DNA of 64,000 nucleotides from Acetobacterium paludosum (GCF_008086595.1 NZ_RXYA01000002.1:62001-126000); one strand, 5' to 3'; positions 53,035 to 62,839 are shown, counted from the stretch's first letter. The notes: generated by a model from the sequence alone, not told the origin. Program-made: numbers and translations.

Positions 53035-53490
53035 TTATTTTGCTAAAATGCGTTGATCAAGAAATTTTTCAAATACCGTCAGCAACCCTGTTAAATCCTG
53101 ATATGATTCCTCCGACATTTCTCTTAGTGTTATGAAGACCTCATCATTTGCTTGTTTATGAAATTTTCTGTGTCCATCATAAGCTTTTTTTCCCATTGGC
53201 GTGAGAATCAAAGAGACTTCAGCATCTGATGTTTTAGAAACTTTTTTCTCTACCAGACCTTTTTCTACCAACTTGTAAATCATCTGAGATACTGCTCCTT
53301 TTGTTTTCCTCTTACTTAATGCAAGTGCAGTAATATTAATTCCATCGTTATCCCCGATTGCTTCAATCGTATGGATTTCAACCTGACTTAGCATATTACC
53401 AGTTCCATAGTCTCTGCACTTTTTTTCTGTTTCCATATACTTATAAATAATTCTTTCCATGGTATTAGCCACCAATGTATAATCTCTCAT
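53035..53490 (-). CDS. MarR family transcriptional regulator
   Basis: A protein of about 151 residues with the MarR winged helix: LSQVEIHTIEAIGDNDGINI then TALALSKRKTKGAVSQMIYK and the wing KKVSKTSDAEVSLILTPMGK. Two ATGs and a TTG lie together; 53490 has the best spacing from GGGAG. It is the first gene of a unit with the serine hydrolase and is likely self-regulated through the palindrome upstream (53541-53576). Confidence 0.9.
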   Translation of the reverse strand: MRDYTLVANTMERIIYKYMETEKKCRDYGTGNMLSQVEIHTIEAIGDNDGINITALALSKRKTKGAVSQMIYKLVEKGLVEKKVSKTSDAEVSLILTPMGKKAYDGHRKFHKQANDEVFITLREMSEESYQDLTGLLTVFEKFLDQRILAK

Positions 53491-53540
53491 CATCAAACTC
53501 CCTTATATTGTTATAGCCATTTATCAATTGCTGAGTATAG

Positions 53541-53576
53541 TATGTATACAGTATAGATTATATACATCATACCTGT
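53541..53576. promoter_or_regulatory. Probable MarR operator
   Basis: ATGTATAC and TATATACAT form an interrupted inverted repeat within TATGTATACAGTATAG and ATTATATACATCATAC, about 50 bases upstream of the MarR start. The rest of the 430-base gap to 53927 shows only a possible TTGACA (53756) for the next gene. Confidence 0.55.
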
Positions 53577-53927
53577 ATCGATACATTATGTCAATTTTTT
53601 ATATTTCTTATTGATGGAGTCCAGAGTAAATCAATCTCCATGAGAAATAAAACTTTTGAATATGACAACCTACTGAATGAGGCAACGATACCTGCTCAGA
53701 TTCTTTTTCAATTGAAACACTCCATTTCCTTAATTTTCTTAATTTTCACATTCTGTTGACATTGTGTTCACATTGATCGGTTATTCTTTAAATATTAAAT
53801 CACTTCAGCACTGCACCGGGAATTTTTGAAACGATTCGAGTCATCAAACAATTCCTGATTCACTCAAATAAAAGTGATGTTGCATTCACAGCGTTGTGGC
53901 TGCAAGAAATATCAAAGGAGAACGATA

Positions 53928-54146
53928 ATGAAAAATTTATCTAGGAACAGTCAATCCCAGTCGCTTGTCATTGAAAAAGGCGTCCGTTCACTTCAGAAAA
54001 AAATAAGTACCAATCATCAAAAAATAAAAGCAGCTGCAGCAGACAAAAAAAGACAAGGCAAAAGAAAAACAACCGCATTTGATATGCTTCAGTTAGCCAG
54101 TTATTTATGGACAATGAATGATTTTGGAGATAGCATCATCAAATAA
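53928..54146 (+). CDS. Small basic protein, 72 residues, unrecognised
   Basis: ATG 53928 follows AAAGGAG. The first two thirds are strongly basic (RSLQKKISTNHQKIKAAAAD then KKRQGKRKTT), and the end is AFDMLQLASYLWTMNDFGDS. No known domain; it could bind nucleic acid. A strong hairpin terminator follows at 54161. Confidence 0.55.
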   Translation: MKNLSRNSQSQSLVIEKGVRSLQKKISTNHQKIKAAAADKKRQGKRKTTAFDMLQLASYLWTMNDFGDSIIK

Positions 54147-54160
54147 TACATCCCCAATAA

Positions 54161-54227
54161 AAAAAAGCAACCCTCAAGGACCGAGCTCTGTACGATACAG
54201 AACTCAGTCCTTGAGGGTTGCTTTTTT
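54161..54227. terminator. Long bidirectional hairpin, related to 56805-56858
   Basis: AAAAAAGCAACCCTCAAGGA continues into an arm that pairs with TCCTTGAGGGTTGCTTTTTT; CTGTA and TACAG pair in the inner part. It lies between the convergent small gene and metallophosphoesterase gene. Confidence 0.9.
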
Positions 54228-54237
54228 TTGCATCCGC

Positions 54238-55911
54238 TTAGGGATTGGTGATTGCCTGTCCATCCGCCCACTGGGTAATGGTTTGGTCCTTCGCATACTG
54301 ATAGAGATTCACGGTTTCAATGGCGGAATCGGCCTTTTGAGGCGAAATCACCACAAAGGTCATCGAGGGATTCCCGGGGGCATGATCAATCCAGGTACCG
54401 CTGTTGGCATAGATGGTTTTCTGACCGGCCAGATTCGTCATCGGGGCGATCCGGGCATGATGGGTGTGTCCGAAGACCACAATGCGTTTGGTTGGGTCCG
54501 TATCAAAAATCTGGGTCTGAGCCTGGGAATCAATAAAGGCACTGTCCGCTGATTTGGCAACCGCATCCGCAACCGGAATATTCACCTTCACCCCGTTGAT
54601 GGACTGGCGTTCATCCCAAGTGCTCTGGATGTCTTTATACAGATTCATCGACAGGGTGCCATCATCATTCTGGTGGGGCAGCAGATCATCAACGGCATAG
54701 GTCTGAGTATACCCGTCAACATTTGTTTTGATGACGGGATCGGCGTAGCTTTCTTTAATTGGTATGGCGGACAGCAAGGCTTTCCAGACCTGAGCATAGC
54801 GATAAATATTCAGCTGGTTGGCATCGTCTTTATCCACCTTTAAATCTGGGAAGGTGTTGGTAGTTTTGGGATATCCTTCAGCAACTGCCGATGATCCGAT
54901 CCGGGCATAGAAGTAAGCCGGCGGCAGAATCGAGGTGCCATTTTGGGTAATTTCCCGGTTTGAAATGGGGTCCGGGGCCGAGTACAAATCATACCGGTGG
55001 CCATGTTCAATGACAATTTCTGAATTGGTTCCGGTGACGTAGGAACCCAGCCCCAGCATGCTGTCCCGGGCCTGGTTGATGCCGGGGAAAATCCGTGCAA
55101 TATCGGCATCGGTTGCCAGCAGATCATGGTTCCCCGGGATATAGGTGACTTTGATCTCACCGCCCTGAATGATCGCATTGATAGCGTCAACCACGGTTTG
55201 ATTGTTTGCCGCCACTGCATCATAAAATGCAGACTGGGAATCCGGCATGATATAATCCATGGGAAGCATCCAGAAATCAAGGAAATCCCCGGCAATCACC
55301 AGTTCTTTCACATTTGGTGAGGCCTTCACCTGATTAAGATAATCAACCAGAGGCTGTCTGTTTGCCAGAGTCTCGGTATACCGATCATCGATCCCCAGAT
55401 GGATATCACTGATCACAACAATTTGGGTTCGCTCGTTATTCAGATCTTTATTTCCAGCGAGGTTCAATTGATAATTTGTGGCAAAATAGCCGACAAAATT
55501 ACTGGCCAGACTTGAACCGGATTTGGCTTTCAAATCACGGCTGATGGAAATTTGATATTCTTCCCCCTGGGTCAAGGCAGTCATTGCTTTATTGTTGATA
55601 TCAATGACCTTGGGATCAGCCGCATCTATTTTGATGACGCCCGGTTCTTCTACCGTATTTCCGTTACCGTCGATCCGATAAAGTTTAACCGCATCGGCAA
55701 TGGTTGTCGGATCAATCTTTTCGGTGAAGGTCAGGCTGATGGTTGTAACCGTGTCATTCAGAGTTGGATTATCCGGATCTTCGGTTGTTGCAATGTTTGG
55801 CTTAACAGTCATTATCCCGGGCTGTTTGGGCGACCACAGCATTAAAGCCAGAGTCACCAGCACAACAACCCCGACAATCAGCAGCAGTTTTTTCTTTTCA
55901 TTCAAGATCAT
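54238..55911 (-). CDS. Membrane-anchored metallophosphoesterase with Ig-like (SbsA) domain
   Basis: A protein of about 557 residues. An N-terminal anchor (KKLLLIVGVVVLVTLALML), a Big_5/SbsA Ig-like domain (about 30-135, TISLTFTEKIDPTTIADAVK), then a calcineurin-like phosphoesterase: VISDIHLGIDD (D-x-H), VIAGDFLDFW (G-D), YIPGNHDLL (GNHD) and GHTHHARI (GHxH). Metal-dependent hydrolysis of an extracellular phosphoester is expected; substrate unknown. ATG 55911 sits behind AGGAGGAGG and is preferred to 55932. Confidence 0.9.
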   Translation of the reverse strand: MILNEKKKLLLIVGVVVLVTLALMLWSPKQPGIMTVKPNIATTEDPDNPTLNDTVTTISLTFTEKIDPTTIADAVKLYRIDGNGNTVEEPGVIKIDAADPKVIDINNKAMTALTQGEEYQISISRDLKAKSGSSLASNFVGYFATNYQLNLAGNKDLNNERTQIVVISDIHLGIDDRYTETLANRQPLVDYLNQVKASPNVKELVIAGDFLDFWMLPMDYIMPDSQSAFYDAVAANNQTVVDAINAIIQGGEIKVTYIPGNHDLLATDADIARIFPGINQARDSMLGLGSYVTGTNSEIVIEHGHRYDLYSAPDPISNREITQNGTSILPPAYFYARIGSSAVAEGYPKTTNTFPDLKVDKDDANQLNIYRYAQVWKALLSAIPIKESYADPVIKTNVDGYTQTYAVDDLLPHQNDDGTLSMNLYKDIQSTWDERQSINGVKVNIPVADAVAKSADSAFIDSQAQTQIFDTDPTKRIVVFGHTHHARIAPMTNLAGQKTIYANSGTWIDHAPGNPSMTFVVISPQKADSAIETVNLYQYAKDQTITQWADGQAITNP

Positions 55912-56039
55912 ATCTCCTCCTCCTTTTCTCATTCTTTCTCATTTTCCAATATCAACCAGCCATTTTAAAATATGCGCGCAATGATCATAGCTATTTCCGG
56001 ATATTCGAATTAATCTAACTTTTCAAAATATTATCGCAG

Positions 56040-56681
56040 CTAATTGTCGTTGCAGATCCATTCCTGACAGATTTTGACCCCTTCAGCAGCATTATTGGTA
56101 AAGGCATCGGCACCGATATAAGCACAGGCTTTTTTCGTAACCGGTATTCCTCCGATAACGATTTTAGATTTGATGCCAGCCTCCTTCATCCCATCCACCG
56201 TTTTTTTCATGGAATCGATCGCCGCAGTCAGGATGCCGCTTAAACCGATAATATCCGGTTGAATCTTCTGGGCCTTTTCGACAAAGGTCTCAATCGAAAC
56301 GTCAATACCCAGATCATAGAGTTCAAAGCCAACGGTCTTTGCCAGGCCGATAAAAATATTTTTTCCGATATCATGCAAATCACCATGCACTGTCCCGATT
56401 AAAATTTTTCCTTTAACTTCAGTTTGATAACTGCACATGACCGGCTTCAATAAATCGATTACATATGTTAATAAATTACCGGCAAAAATCAGGTCAGCAA
56501 CAAAATATTCACCTTTTTCATAATTCTCACCCACCGTACTCATGGCTGCCTGACAGACTTCCAATACTTCCATGGCTTCCTGTTCCGTGGGATTGGAAGA
56601 TACGAATTCCTGTAAAATTTTCACCACTTTTTCATCTTCCAGTTCGCCCATTGCCAATGCTAATTTTTTTAAATCGATCAT
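56040..56681 (-). CDS. Corrinoid (B12-binding) methyl-carrier protein
   Basis: A protein of 213 residues. An N-terminal helical cap domain (about 1-90) and a Rossmann B12 domain with the ligand motif D-L-H-D-I-G in GTVHGDLHDIGKNIFIGL, then LSGILTAAIDSMKKTV and VIGGIPVTKKAC. It carries a methyl group on cobalt between a substrate methyltransferase (for methanol, methylamines, betaines or methoxy aromatics) and tetrahydrofolate. No methyltransferase partner lies nearby, so it must work with one encoded elsewhere. ATG 56681. Confidence 0.92.
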   Translation of the reverse strand: MIDLKKLALAMGELEDEKVVKILQEFVSSNPTEQEAMEVLEVCQAAMSTVGENYEKGEYFVADLIFAGNLLTYVIDLLKPVMCSYQTEVKGKILIGTVHGDLHDIGKNIFIGLAKTVGFELYDLGIDVSIETFVEKAQKIQPDIIGLSGILTAAIDSMKKTVDGMKEAGIKSKIVIGGIPVTKKACAYIGADAFTNNAAEGVKICQEWICNDN

Positions 56682-56804
56682 ATTTATTCTCCGTTCTTTT
56701 GCAAATTCAAACTTTAAACTTTGTTATCTTCCAATATTAAATATGTATAATATTATCTCATTTTGATTTTAAATGCAACCTTTCTGGCAAAGAAGACCGA
56801 AAAT

Positions 56805-56858
56805 AAAAAAAGCAACCAGCAAGGACTGAGTGCTGTATTGTACAGGGCTCAGTCCTTG
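56805..56858. terminator. Hairpin related to 54161-54227
   Basis: AAAAAAGCAACCAG then CAAGGACTGAG pairs with CTCAGTCCTTG across TGCTGTATTGTACAGGG. Same sequence family as the hairpin at 54161; the outer GCAACC arm has no partner here. Confidence 0.75.
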
Positions 56859-56959
56859 TAAATTACTCTATCACCGCAAAAATCACCGTAAAAAGGCTGA
56901 TCAGCCTTTTTGCGCTGAACGAGCAGACACGGTTATGTTAAACTAGCAATCCTACTTTT

Positions 56960-57847
56960 TTATTTAATTGATGCATCATAAATCGATTGAATCGATTCAT
57001 CCAGCATGTTGTTGAATTCTTCTTCACTTTGGTTAACATTTAGCCCTTCGGTTAATGCTCGTGAGAAGCTTGCAATCAGTTTAGGATTCCTTGCCAGTTT
57101 TTCATTCGATTCTTTTCTGGAATATCCTCCCGATAGTGCAACCGTTCTTACCACGTTTGGCTGCTTCATGATCTCTTCATAGAAATTATCAACTTCCGGT
57201 AGGGTAAGTTTAAACATCACCAGACAGTTAGCATCCAATGTTTTCAGATGTTCTAGAATTTCTTGTTTAAGAATTTCTTCCGCCGCTGCTTTATCAGCCA
57301 TATGAATATCGATTTCCGGCTCTAAAATAGGAACAAAACCGGCCGCTGCAATGGCTTTGCCAATTTCAAACTGTTGATCAATAATTGCTTTTATGCCGAT
57401 TTTATTCGCTTCTTTTATAACCGAACGCATTTTAGTACCAAATATATGACGTTCTTTAGCGCGACTCAGCAAATCATCAAGATTTGGAATCGGTTTCATT
57501 AATTGAACACCATTCTCTAAATCAAGTAACCCCTTGTCCACTTTTAAAATGGGTAAGATTCCTTTCGTTACCCAAAGATAATCTGCGCTGTATTTTCCAT
57601 CCACTTTTGAATCCATTGTTTTTTCAAACAGGATCGCAGCAAGAATTCTTTCTTTGGTAAAAACCGGGCTTTCCATAATCCTTGATCGCATGTCGTGAAC
57701 CAATTGAAACATCTCCGTGTCATCAGCATAGGCTTCTTTGGGGATTCCATAAATTGCAAGTGCTTTAGGTGTGCTGCCACCGCTTTGATCAAGTGCCGCG
57801 ATAAAACCGTTGTCATTTTTCATTCGTTCTAACTGTAACATATTCAT
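56960..57847 (-). CDS. Class I fructose-bisphosphate aldolase
   Basis: A protein of 295 residues of the bacterial class I aldolase type. [16 protein letters not shown] near the N-terminus, [20 protein letters not shown] then LEPEIDIHM, the Schiff-base lysine in [10 protein letters not shown], and [16 protein letters not shown] for phosphate binding. It cleaves fructose-1,6-bisphosphate to triose phosphates in glycolysis and runs in reverse in gluconeogenesis. ATG 57847 behind GGAGGTG. Monocistronic. Confidence 0.93.
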   Translation of the reverse strand: MNMLQLERMKNDNGFIAALDQSGGSTPKALAIYGIPKEAYADDTEMFQLVHDMRSRIMESPVFTKERILAAILFEKTMDSKVDGKYSADYLWVTKGILPILKVDKGLLDLENGVQLMKPIPNLDDLLSRAKERHIFGTKMRSVIKEANKIGIKAIIDQQFEIGKAIAAAGFVPILEPEIDIHMADKAAAEEILKQEILEHLKTLDANCLVMFKLTLPEVDNFYEEIMKQPNVVRTVALSGGYSRKESNEKLARNPKLIASFSRALTEGLNVNQSEEEFNNMLDESIQSIYDASIK

Positions 57848-58101
57848 AAATACACCTCCGCTTATTATATGTCTTTATTGTATTATACACCTTTTTAGAA
57901 CTTTTAACACCACCCCAGAAGTAATCATTTACAATTTAGACTGGAAATGCTATAAAAACTTTTGTCGGAGTCTCACAATCTCAGTAAAATGGCCATGTCG
58001 CCATTGTCCAGAGCTTCTTTTACATCCTGCAAATCATCACATCACAACAGGAGTGCTCCTAAAGCGAATACAAAATCGGGATTATTATTCTCAATTACGA
58101 C

Positions 58102-58392
58102 TTACGAACATTCCGGATAAATCGAAAGAATCCGCCAGATTTCATAAGTAATATCCTGAATCGAACTATTGAGTCCGCCCCGGAGCCAGACCTGGTACAA
58201 ATTGATGATGCCGCCGGCCATAAAATGCAAATGGATAATGAATTCTGGTGTTTTTTTGATCTCCTCGGGAATATCCTGATAGTGGGCATAAAAAGTCCCA
58301 CGGTTGATATCAGCCCGGGTGATAATATCCGTCACCGTTATTTTTTCCACATCTTTTTCCTGGATCAGTTCCAAAAAGGCCTGACGGATCAT
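58102..58392 (-). pseudogene. TetR regulator remnant, N-terminus and middle deleted
   Basis: Ninety-six codons: MIRQAFLELIQEKDVEKITV and TRADINRGTFYAHYQDI are a TetR helix-turn-helix, but the usual lead residues are missing. After PEEIKKTPEF the frame jumps to the C-terminal helices (LHFMAGGIINLYQVWLRGG), lacking about 90 residues. It abuts an equally truncated MMPL gene with only six bases between start codons. Confidence 0.7.
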
Positions 58393-58397
58393 CCGCC

Positions 58398-59360
58398 GTG
58401 ACCACGGAAATGCTGAATAAAATGGGGACCTCCCAGGGAGAATCCATGCTGCTGGTTTTCAATGATGAAAATCAACTTTCCGACAATGATATGAATGCCA
58501 TCGAGACCGGCATCAATGAGCTCAATGCCGATCGGGCACAACTTCAGATCACCAATCTCATCGATTCATTCAGTACTCCGGAGGCAAAGGATCAGTTATT
58601 ATCAGCCGATAATACCACTCTGATCATTCCCATTTCCTTTGAAAAGGGAACCCGAGACAACCAGACCGTCATCAAAGATTTTCAGTCAGCCACCGAAAAG
58701 CTGACCGTCACCCACTATTTTACCGGTGCCATATCGAATTCCTACGATATGAAGAATGTTGCCACCCATGATATCATTTTTACCCAGATCATCGTTTTGA
58801 TGGCCATCTTTATCCTGCTGATCGGCGTGACAATATCATTTCGGATTCCGGCCTTTATTGTCGGTTCCCTTTTACTTGCCTACTATACCGCCTTGTCCGC
58901 AACGGCGTTTATTGCGAAATTTCTGTTTAGCAGTGCATCGGAAGGATTATCCTGGAATGTACCTTTTTTTTCCTTCGTGATGATTGCCGCCCTGGGGGTT
59001 GATTACAGCATCTTCCTGATGGACCGCTATCGGGAAGATCCGGATCTGCCGCCCAAACAAGCCATCGTGCTTGCCGCCAGAAACATCGGGGGCGTGGTGA
59101 TGTCGGCCGGCCTGATCCTGGCCGGAACCTTTGCAACCCTGTATCCATCCAACATCATCGTCCTGATGGAGCTGGCCATTTGCGTGGTCATCGGCTTATT
59201 CCTGCTGGCCTTCGTTCTGCTTCCGGTAGCCATTCCGGCGCTGATTGCCCTGACCGATAATATTTCAACTAAAGAAAAAGCAACAATTTCAGCCGCAAAA
59301 AACGGAATTGATCAAACCCCTAACGCATCTCTGAACCCAGCTTTTCAGAAAGAAATCTGA
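58398..59360 (+). pseudogene. MMPL/RND-type exporter, C-terminal part only
   Basis: A frame of 320 codons: an extracytoplasmic segment (about 1-125), then five or six transmembrane helices, with FFSFVMIAALGVDYSIFLMD and RYREDPDLPPKQAIVLAA, the MMPL signature. A full MMPL protein has two such halves and about 700 or more residues; everything upstream is missing. There is no ribosome site at the first ATG. Together with the TetR remnant this is a collapsed divergent regulator-exporter locus. Confidence 0.75.
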
Positions 59361-59380
59361 ATGCTTTTCTGATTTAAACT

Positions 59381-59410
59381 ACCAGCTTGAGTTATCTTAT
59401 TCAAGCTGGT
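59381..59410. terminator. Hairpin after MMPL remnant
   Basis: ACCAGCTTGA pairs perfectly with TCAAGCTGGT; no T-run follows. Confidence 0.55.
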
Positions 59411-59531
59411 GAGTGATTATGCTGAGGTAAAACTTAAAGGCATTTGGTGATCGTTGATGATATCACTAGTTAGTGATACAATCCTGGTAACAACCAATTG
59501 AAATCACTTAAAAATAGAGGAGTGAACGAAC

Positions 59532-60317
59532 ATGAATGAAAAAATGCCGGTCCTGTTTGTCGGCCATGGTTCGCCGATGAATGCCATTGAAAACAATGAA
59601 TTTACCCGCGGCTGGGAAGCAATCGCTGCAAAAATACCAACTCCCAAAGCAATTCTGTCGATTTCGGCCCATTGGTACACAGAAGGTACCAAAGTAAACG
59701 ATTCGGATAAACCCGAAACGATCTATGACATGTATGGCTTTCCGGACGAACTTTACAAGGTTGTCTATGACGCTCCCGGTGCTCCCGAGCTGGCTCATCT
59801 CACAAAAAATCTGATCACCCGAGCCGTTACGGTTGACAATACCTGGGGACTTGACCATGGTACCTGGTCGGTGCTGCATCGCATGTATCCGACCGCCGAA
59901 ATTCCCGTCTTTCAGCTTAGTATTGATCTCAGCGCCGCGGCCGCAACCCATTATCAGATCGGACAGGAACTCCAGTCACTGCGAGATCAGGGTGTTCTCA
60001 TTTTCGGCAGCGGTAACATCGTCCACAATCTGTCCCGGGTGAATTGGGAACTCAGCGGAGGTTATTCATGGGCTGACGAGTTTGATGCCTATATTAAAGA
60101 GTGCATTTTAAACCATCGCTATCAGGATGTCATCAATTACCACTCCGCCGGGGAATCATCAAAGCTGGCCTTCTTCACTCCGGATCACTTTTATCCCCTT
60201 TTATATGTACTGGGTGCTGCCGGTGATGATGACAACATTACGATATTTAATGATTCTCGCACCTTGGGTTCGATGTCCATGACCAGTTATTTGATCTCCG
60301 ACAAAAATTCGATATAA
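59532..60317 (+). CDS. ygiD: Extradiol dioxygenase family protein, YgiD (4,5-DOPA dioxygenase) type
   Basis: A protein of 261 residues of the LigB superfamily. Metal ligands are suggested by LFVGHGSPMN (His), ISAHWYTEG (His) and DHGTWSVLHRMYP; FTPDHFYPLLYVLGA closes the active site. E. coli YgiD opens the ring of DOPA; in an obligate anaerobe an oxygen-using role is doubtful, so the natural reaction is unclear. ATG 59532 with GAGGAG upstream. A MarR-type gene fragment follows directly. Confidence 0.88.
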   Translation: MNEKMPVLFVGHGSPMNAIENNEFTRGWEAIAAKIPTPKAILSISAHWYTEGTKVNDSDKPETIYDMYGFPDELYKVVYDAPGAPELAHLTKNLITRAVTVDNTWGLDHGTWSVLHRMYPTAEIPVFQLSIDLSAAAATHYQIGQELQSLRDQGVLIFGSGNIVHNLSRVNWELSGGYSWADEFDAYIKECILNHRYQDVINYHSAGESSKLAFFTPDHFYPLLYVLGAAGDDDNITIFNDSRTLGSMSMTSYLISDKNSI

Positions 60318-60327
60318 CGGTGTGCCG

Positions 60328-60498
60328 ATGCTTTATAACCAAGAAGATAAACTTGATCTTGCCCTGCTAATCGCCATGAGCCGGACAACGCAAACACTCC
60401 AACGACGATCAGCAACTATTTTAAAAGACAGCGGCTTGACAATTACTCAATTTGGCGTCCTTATGTTTTCGGTTTCTAATCTGCCATCATTCAGCTGA
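60328..60498 (+). pseudogene. MarR family regulator 5' fragment
   Basis: MLYNQEDKLDLALLIAMSRT and TLKDSGLTITQFGVLM-like sequence match the first third of a MarR protein, then the frame runs into the end of the DUF2798 gene and stops. It lies eleven bases after ygiD, the position where a co-transcribed regulator is often found. Confidence 0.65.
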
Positions 60499-60959
60499 TG
60501 CAGTTTTACCATCACCAGTCTGGCAATGGGCTGGGCAATCAACGCCTCAACGGCAAATGATATCGCAAAATTTCGCGGCCATCTATAAAAAAACATCTGA
60601 ATCGGCTCCATGCTCACCTGTCTGTTGCCAATCCAAGTGCCGATAACGGTCAGAAAGATTGACATCAAAAAGACATTGCATAAAATATTCACCACAATAT
60701 GGGCCGCAAAGCTGTCATCCTTTTCGATGATTTTTCCGGTCATCCAGCCGGCTGGTTTATAGGTTATTAGCACCAGGGCGATGACAGCCATCCAAATAAA
60801 GGGAATTATTTTGATGGCCTCCGCCCATACAGCCATTCGAAAGCCCACTTCAAAGCAGGTAATCAGCGGGGCGATAATATTCACTGATAGCACGGATATT
60901 ACCGCCATAAAAAGCGTAAATTCTTTTTTGTTACGCGGTAGTTTCATGTAAAATTCCAT
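60447..60959 (-). CDS. DUF2798 membrane protein
   Basis: A protein of 170 residues with four helices in two DUF2798 units: FTLFMAVISVLSVNIIAPLI with FIWMAVIALVLITY, then VNILCNVFLMSIFLTVIGTW and FAISFAVEALIAQPIARLVM. The last twelve residues (GRLETENIRTPN) are antisense to the MarR fragment, so the native C-terminus may have been replaced at the same junction. A hairpin lies upstream at 61007. Function unknown. Confidence 0.82.
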   Translation of the reverse strand: MEFYMKLPRNKKEFTLFMAVISVLSVNIIAPLITCFEVGFRMAVWAEAIKIIPFIWMAVIALVLITYKPAGWMTGKIIEKDDSFAAHIVVNILCNVFLMSIFLTVIGTWIGNRQVSMEPIQMFFYRWPRNFAISFAVEALIAQPIARLVMVKLHQLNDGRLETENIRTPN

Positions 60960-61006
60960 TGTTCATTTCCTCATTTCGTTTTTTTTTGAATTTTAGGCAA
61001 AAAATA

Positions 61007-61036
61007 AGCGTGAGACCAAATAAATGATCTCACGCT
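61007..61036. terminator. Hairpin between MerR and DUF2798 genes
   Basis: AGCGTGAGA pairs perfectly with TCTCACGCT around a 12-base loop. Probable end of the flavodoxin-ADH-MerR unit on the minus strand. Confidence 0.7.
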
Positions 61037-61152
61037 GAACAATTATACGCGCTAAAAATTTCAATACTTTTATTATAGCTGACATTCTAAATTTTTGTAA
61101 GCGATTTTTTTTTTATAACAATTAGTTTTCTTTCTTGACTCGTTATTCAATT

Positions 61153-61584
61153 TTAAATAGCTTCAGGGCCTGTTTCATCTTTTAATAAGCGTTGATTCTC
61201 TTTCCAGGCATTTACCATCTCGATCGTGACTGGTTCGCATTTTTGCTCATAAGTATCCAATTTATAGTTAATGACATCCAGGCTCTCCTGAATTTCAGCC
61301 ATCTTTTTTTCCTGATCTTTTTTTGCGTCCAGTAAAATCTCTTTTCTGGCTGGCTTCGTGGATTCTCCCTGTAAAGCCAATTGAATATATTCGCGAATCG
61401 CTTCTAATGACATCCCGCCTCTTTTAAAACGCATCGCAAAATCAATCCAGTTTAATGACATCTCATCATAATCTCTCATCCCAGAGGCGGTTCTTGGCAC
61501 TTCAGGAAATAAGCCAAATCGTTCATAATACCGTAAGTTATCAATACTAATCCCTGTTATTTCGGCTGCTTCTTTAATCGTCAT
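61153..61584 (-). CDS. MerR family transcriptional regulator
   Basis: A protein of 143 residues: MTIKEAAEITGISIDNLRYY gives the winged helix and FGLFPEVPRTASGMRDY the wing; a coiled coil follows (DAKKDQEKKMAEIQESLDVI). No metal-site cysteines except one near the end. Similar in layout to AdhR-type regulators, which control alcohol dehydrogenases; it is last in the cluster with an iron alcohol dehydrogenase, about 98 bases downstream. AAGTATATAACTT near 61660 may be part of its control region. Confidence 0.9.
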   Translation of the reverse strand: MTIKEAAEITGISIDNLRYYERFGLFPEVPRTASGMRDYDEMSLNWIDFAMRFKRGGMSLEAIREYIQLALQGESTKPARKEILLDAKKDQEKKMAEIQESLDVINYKLDTYEQKCEPVTIEMVNAWKENQRLLKDETGPEAI

Positions 61585-61681
61585 CAGTAATCGCTCCTTT
61601 CTCTCGCTCTGGTTCTGACTTATGTAAAGATATTTTATTTTAAAAATATACTATTATTGAAGTATATAACTTTTTCAGACC

Positions 61682-62839
61682 TTACATTGAACTTTCAAGA
61701 ATCTTCTGGCTAATCTCCAGCGTCAGGTCACCGGTTTCTGAGATAGCCGTCATGCCATGCGCCTTTAGTTGTTCCACAATCGCTGGTATTTTATCAGCTC
61801 CAATACCATACTCAGACAAATGCGTCTTTACACCAAGACTTTCAAAAAATCCCCGTGTTTTCTGAATTGCCTGATCAATTTTCTCTTCTTCGCTTCCCGT
61901 ATCAATATGCCACACCCGTTCTGCATACTGCAACAGTTTTGCTCGTTTTTGTTCGCGTCTTACCACCAGTAACGAAGGCAGGATAATCGCTAAAGTCTGC
62001 CCATGATCGATCCCGAACATCGCCGTCAACTCATGACCAATAAAATGGGTTGACCAATCCTGTGGCACACCGCAGCCAATCAGACCATTTAACGCCATCG
62101 TAGCACTCCACACATGGTTTGCACGGGCATCATAGTTTTCAGGTTCAGATACGGAGGTTCCCCCGATTTCAATCAATGTCTGCAATATTCCCTCAGCCAT
62201 GCGATCCTGCACTCTGCCATCAACGGGAAAAGTTAGATACTGCTCGGTAACGTGGATAAATGCATCGATCACTCCGTTGGCAACCTGTTTTTGAGGCAGG
62301 GTAAACGTAATCGTCGGATCGACAACTGAAAACTTCGGGAAAAGCAATGGACTGGAGAAGAAGTATTTAGCATGTTCATAACTTATGACAGCGGTGGGAT
62401 TCATTTCAGACCCTGTGGCAGGCAACGTTAGCACGGTGCCAAATGGAACGACTTCTTCCACGGGAAGCGGAGTATATCCACCTTTTAGTATTTCTCGGGA
62501 ATCGCCATCAAACTTCGATGCTGCCGCAATAAACTTCGTGCCATCGATAACTGACCCGCCACCGACAGCCAGTAAAAAATCAACTTGCTCATTCTTAACA
62601 ACTTCAACCGCTTTCACTATCGTTTCGTATTTTGGATTTGGCTCGATCCCGCCAAATTCATAAATCTTTCGATTGCCAAGTGCCATCTTGATTTTGTCGA
62701 TCAAACCGCTTCTCTTGGCACTTCCACCACCATAGGTGATTAAGACTGTTGCATTTACAGGAATATTCTCATTAATACTAGCAAGTCTGTCCTTACCAAA
62801 TATAATATGAGTGGGATTGTAAAAATCAAAGTTTTGCAT
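61682..62839 (-). CDS. Iron-containing alcohol dehydrogenase
   Basis: A protein of 385 residues of the family III alcohol dehydrogenases (butanol dehydrogenase/YqhD-like). Nucleotide-binding GGGSAKRSG and LAVGGGSVIDGTKFIAA, then metal ligands in NGVIDAFIHVTEQYL (Asp, His) and HFIGHELTAMFGIDHGQTLA (His, His). It interconverts aldehydes and alcohols with NAD(P)H. It starts 20 bases after the tautomerase gene. Member of a four-gene cluster. Confidence 0.93.
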   Translation of the reverse strand: MQNFDFYNPTHIIFGKDRLASINENIPVNATVLITYGGGSAKRSGLIDKIKMALGNRKIYEFGGIEPNPKYETIVKAVEVVKNEQVDFLLAVGGGSVIDGTKFIAAASKFDGDSREILKGGYTPLPVEEVVPFGTVLTLPATGSEMNPTAVISYEHAKYFFSSPLLFPKFSVVDPTITFTLPQKQVANGVIDAFIHVTEQYLTFPVDGRVQDRMAEGILQTLIEIGGTSVSEPENYDARANHVWSATMALNGLIGCGVPQDWSTHFIGHELTAMFGIDHGQTLAIILPSLLVVRREQKRAKLLQYAERVWHIDTGSEEEKIDQAIQKTRGFFESLGVKTHLSEYGIGADKIPAIVEQLKAHGMTAISETGDLTLEISQKILESSM

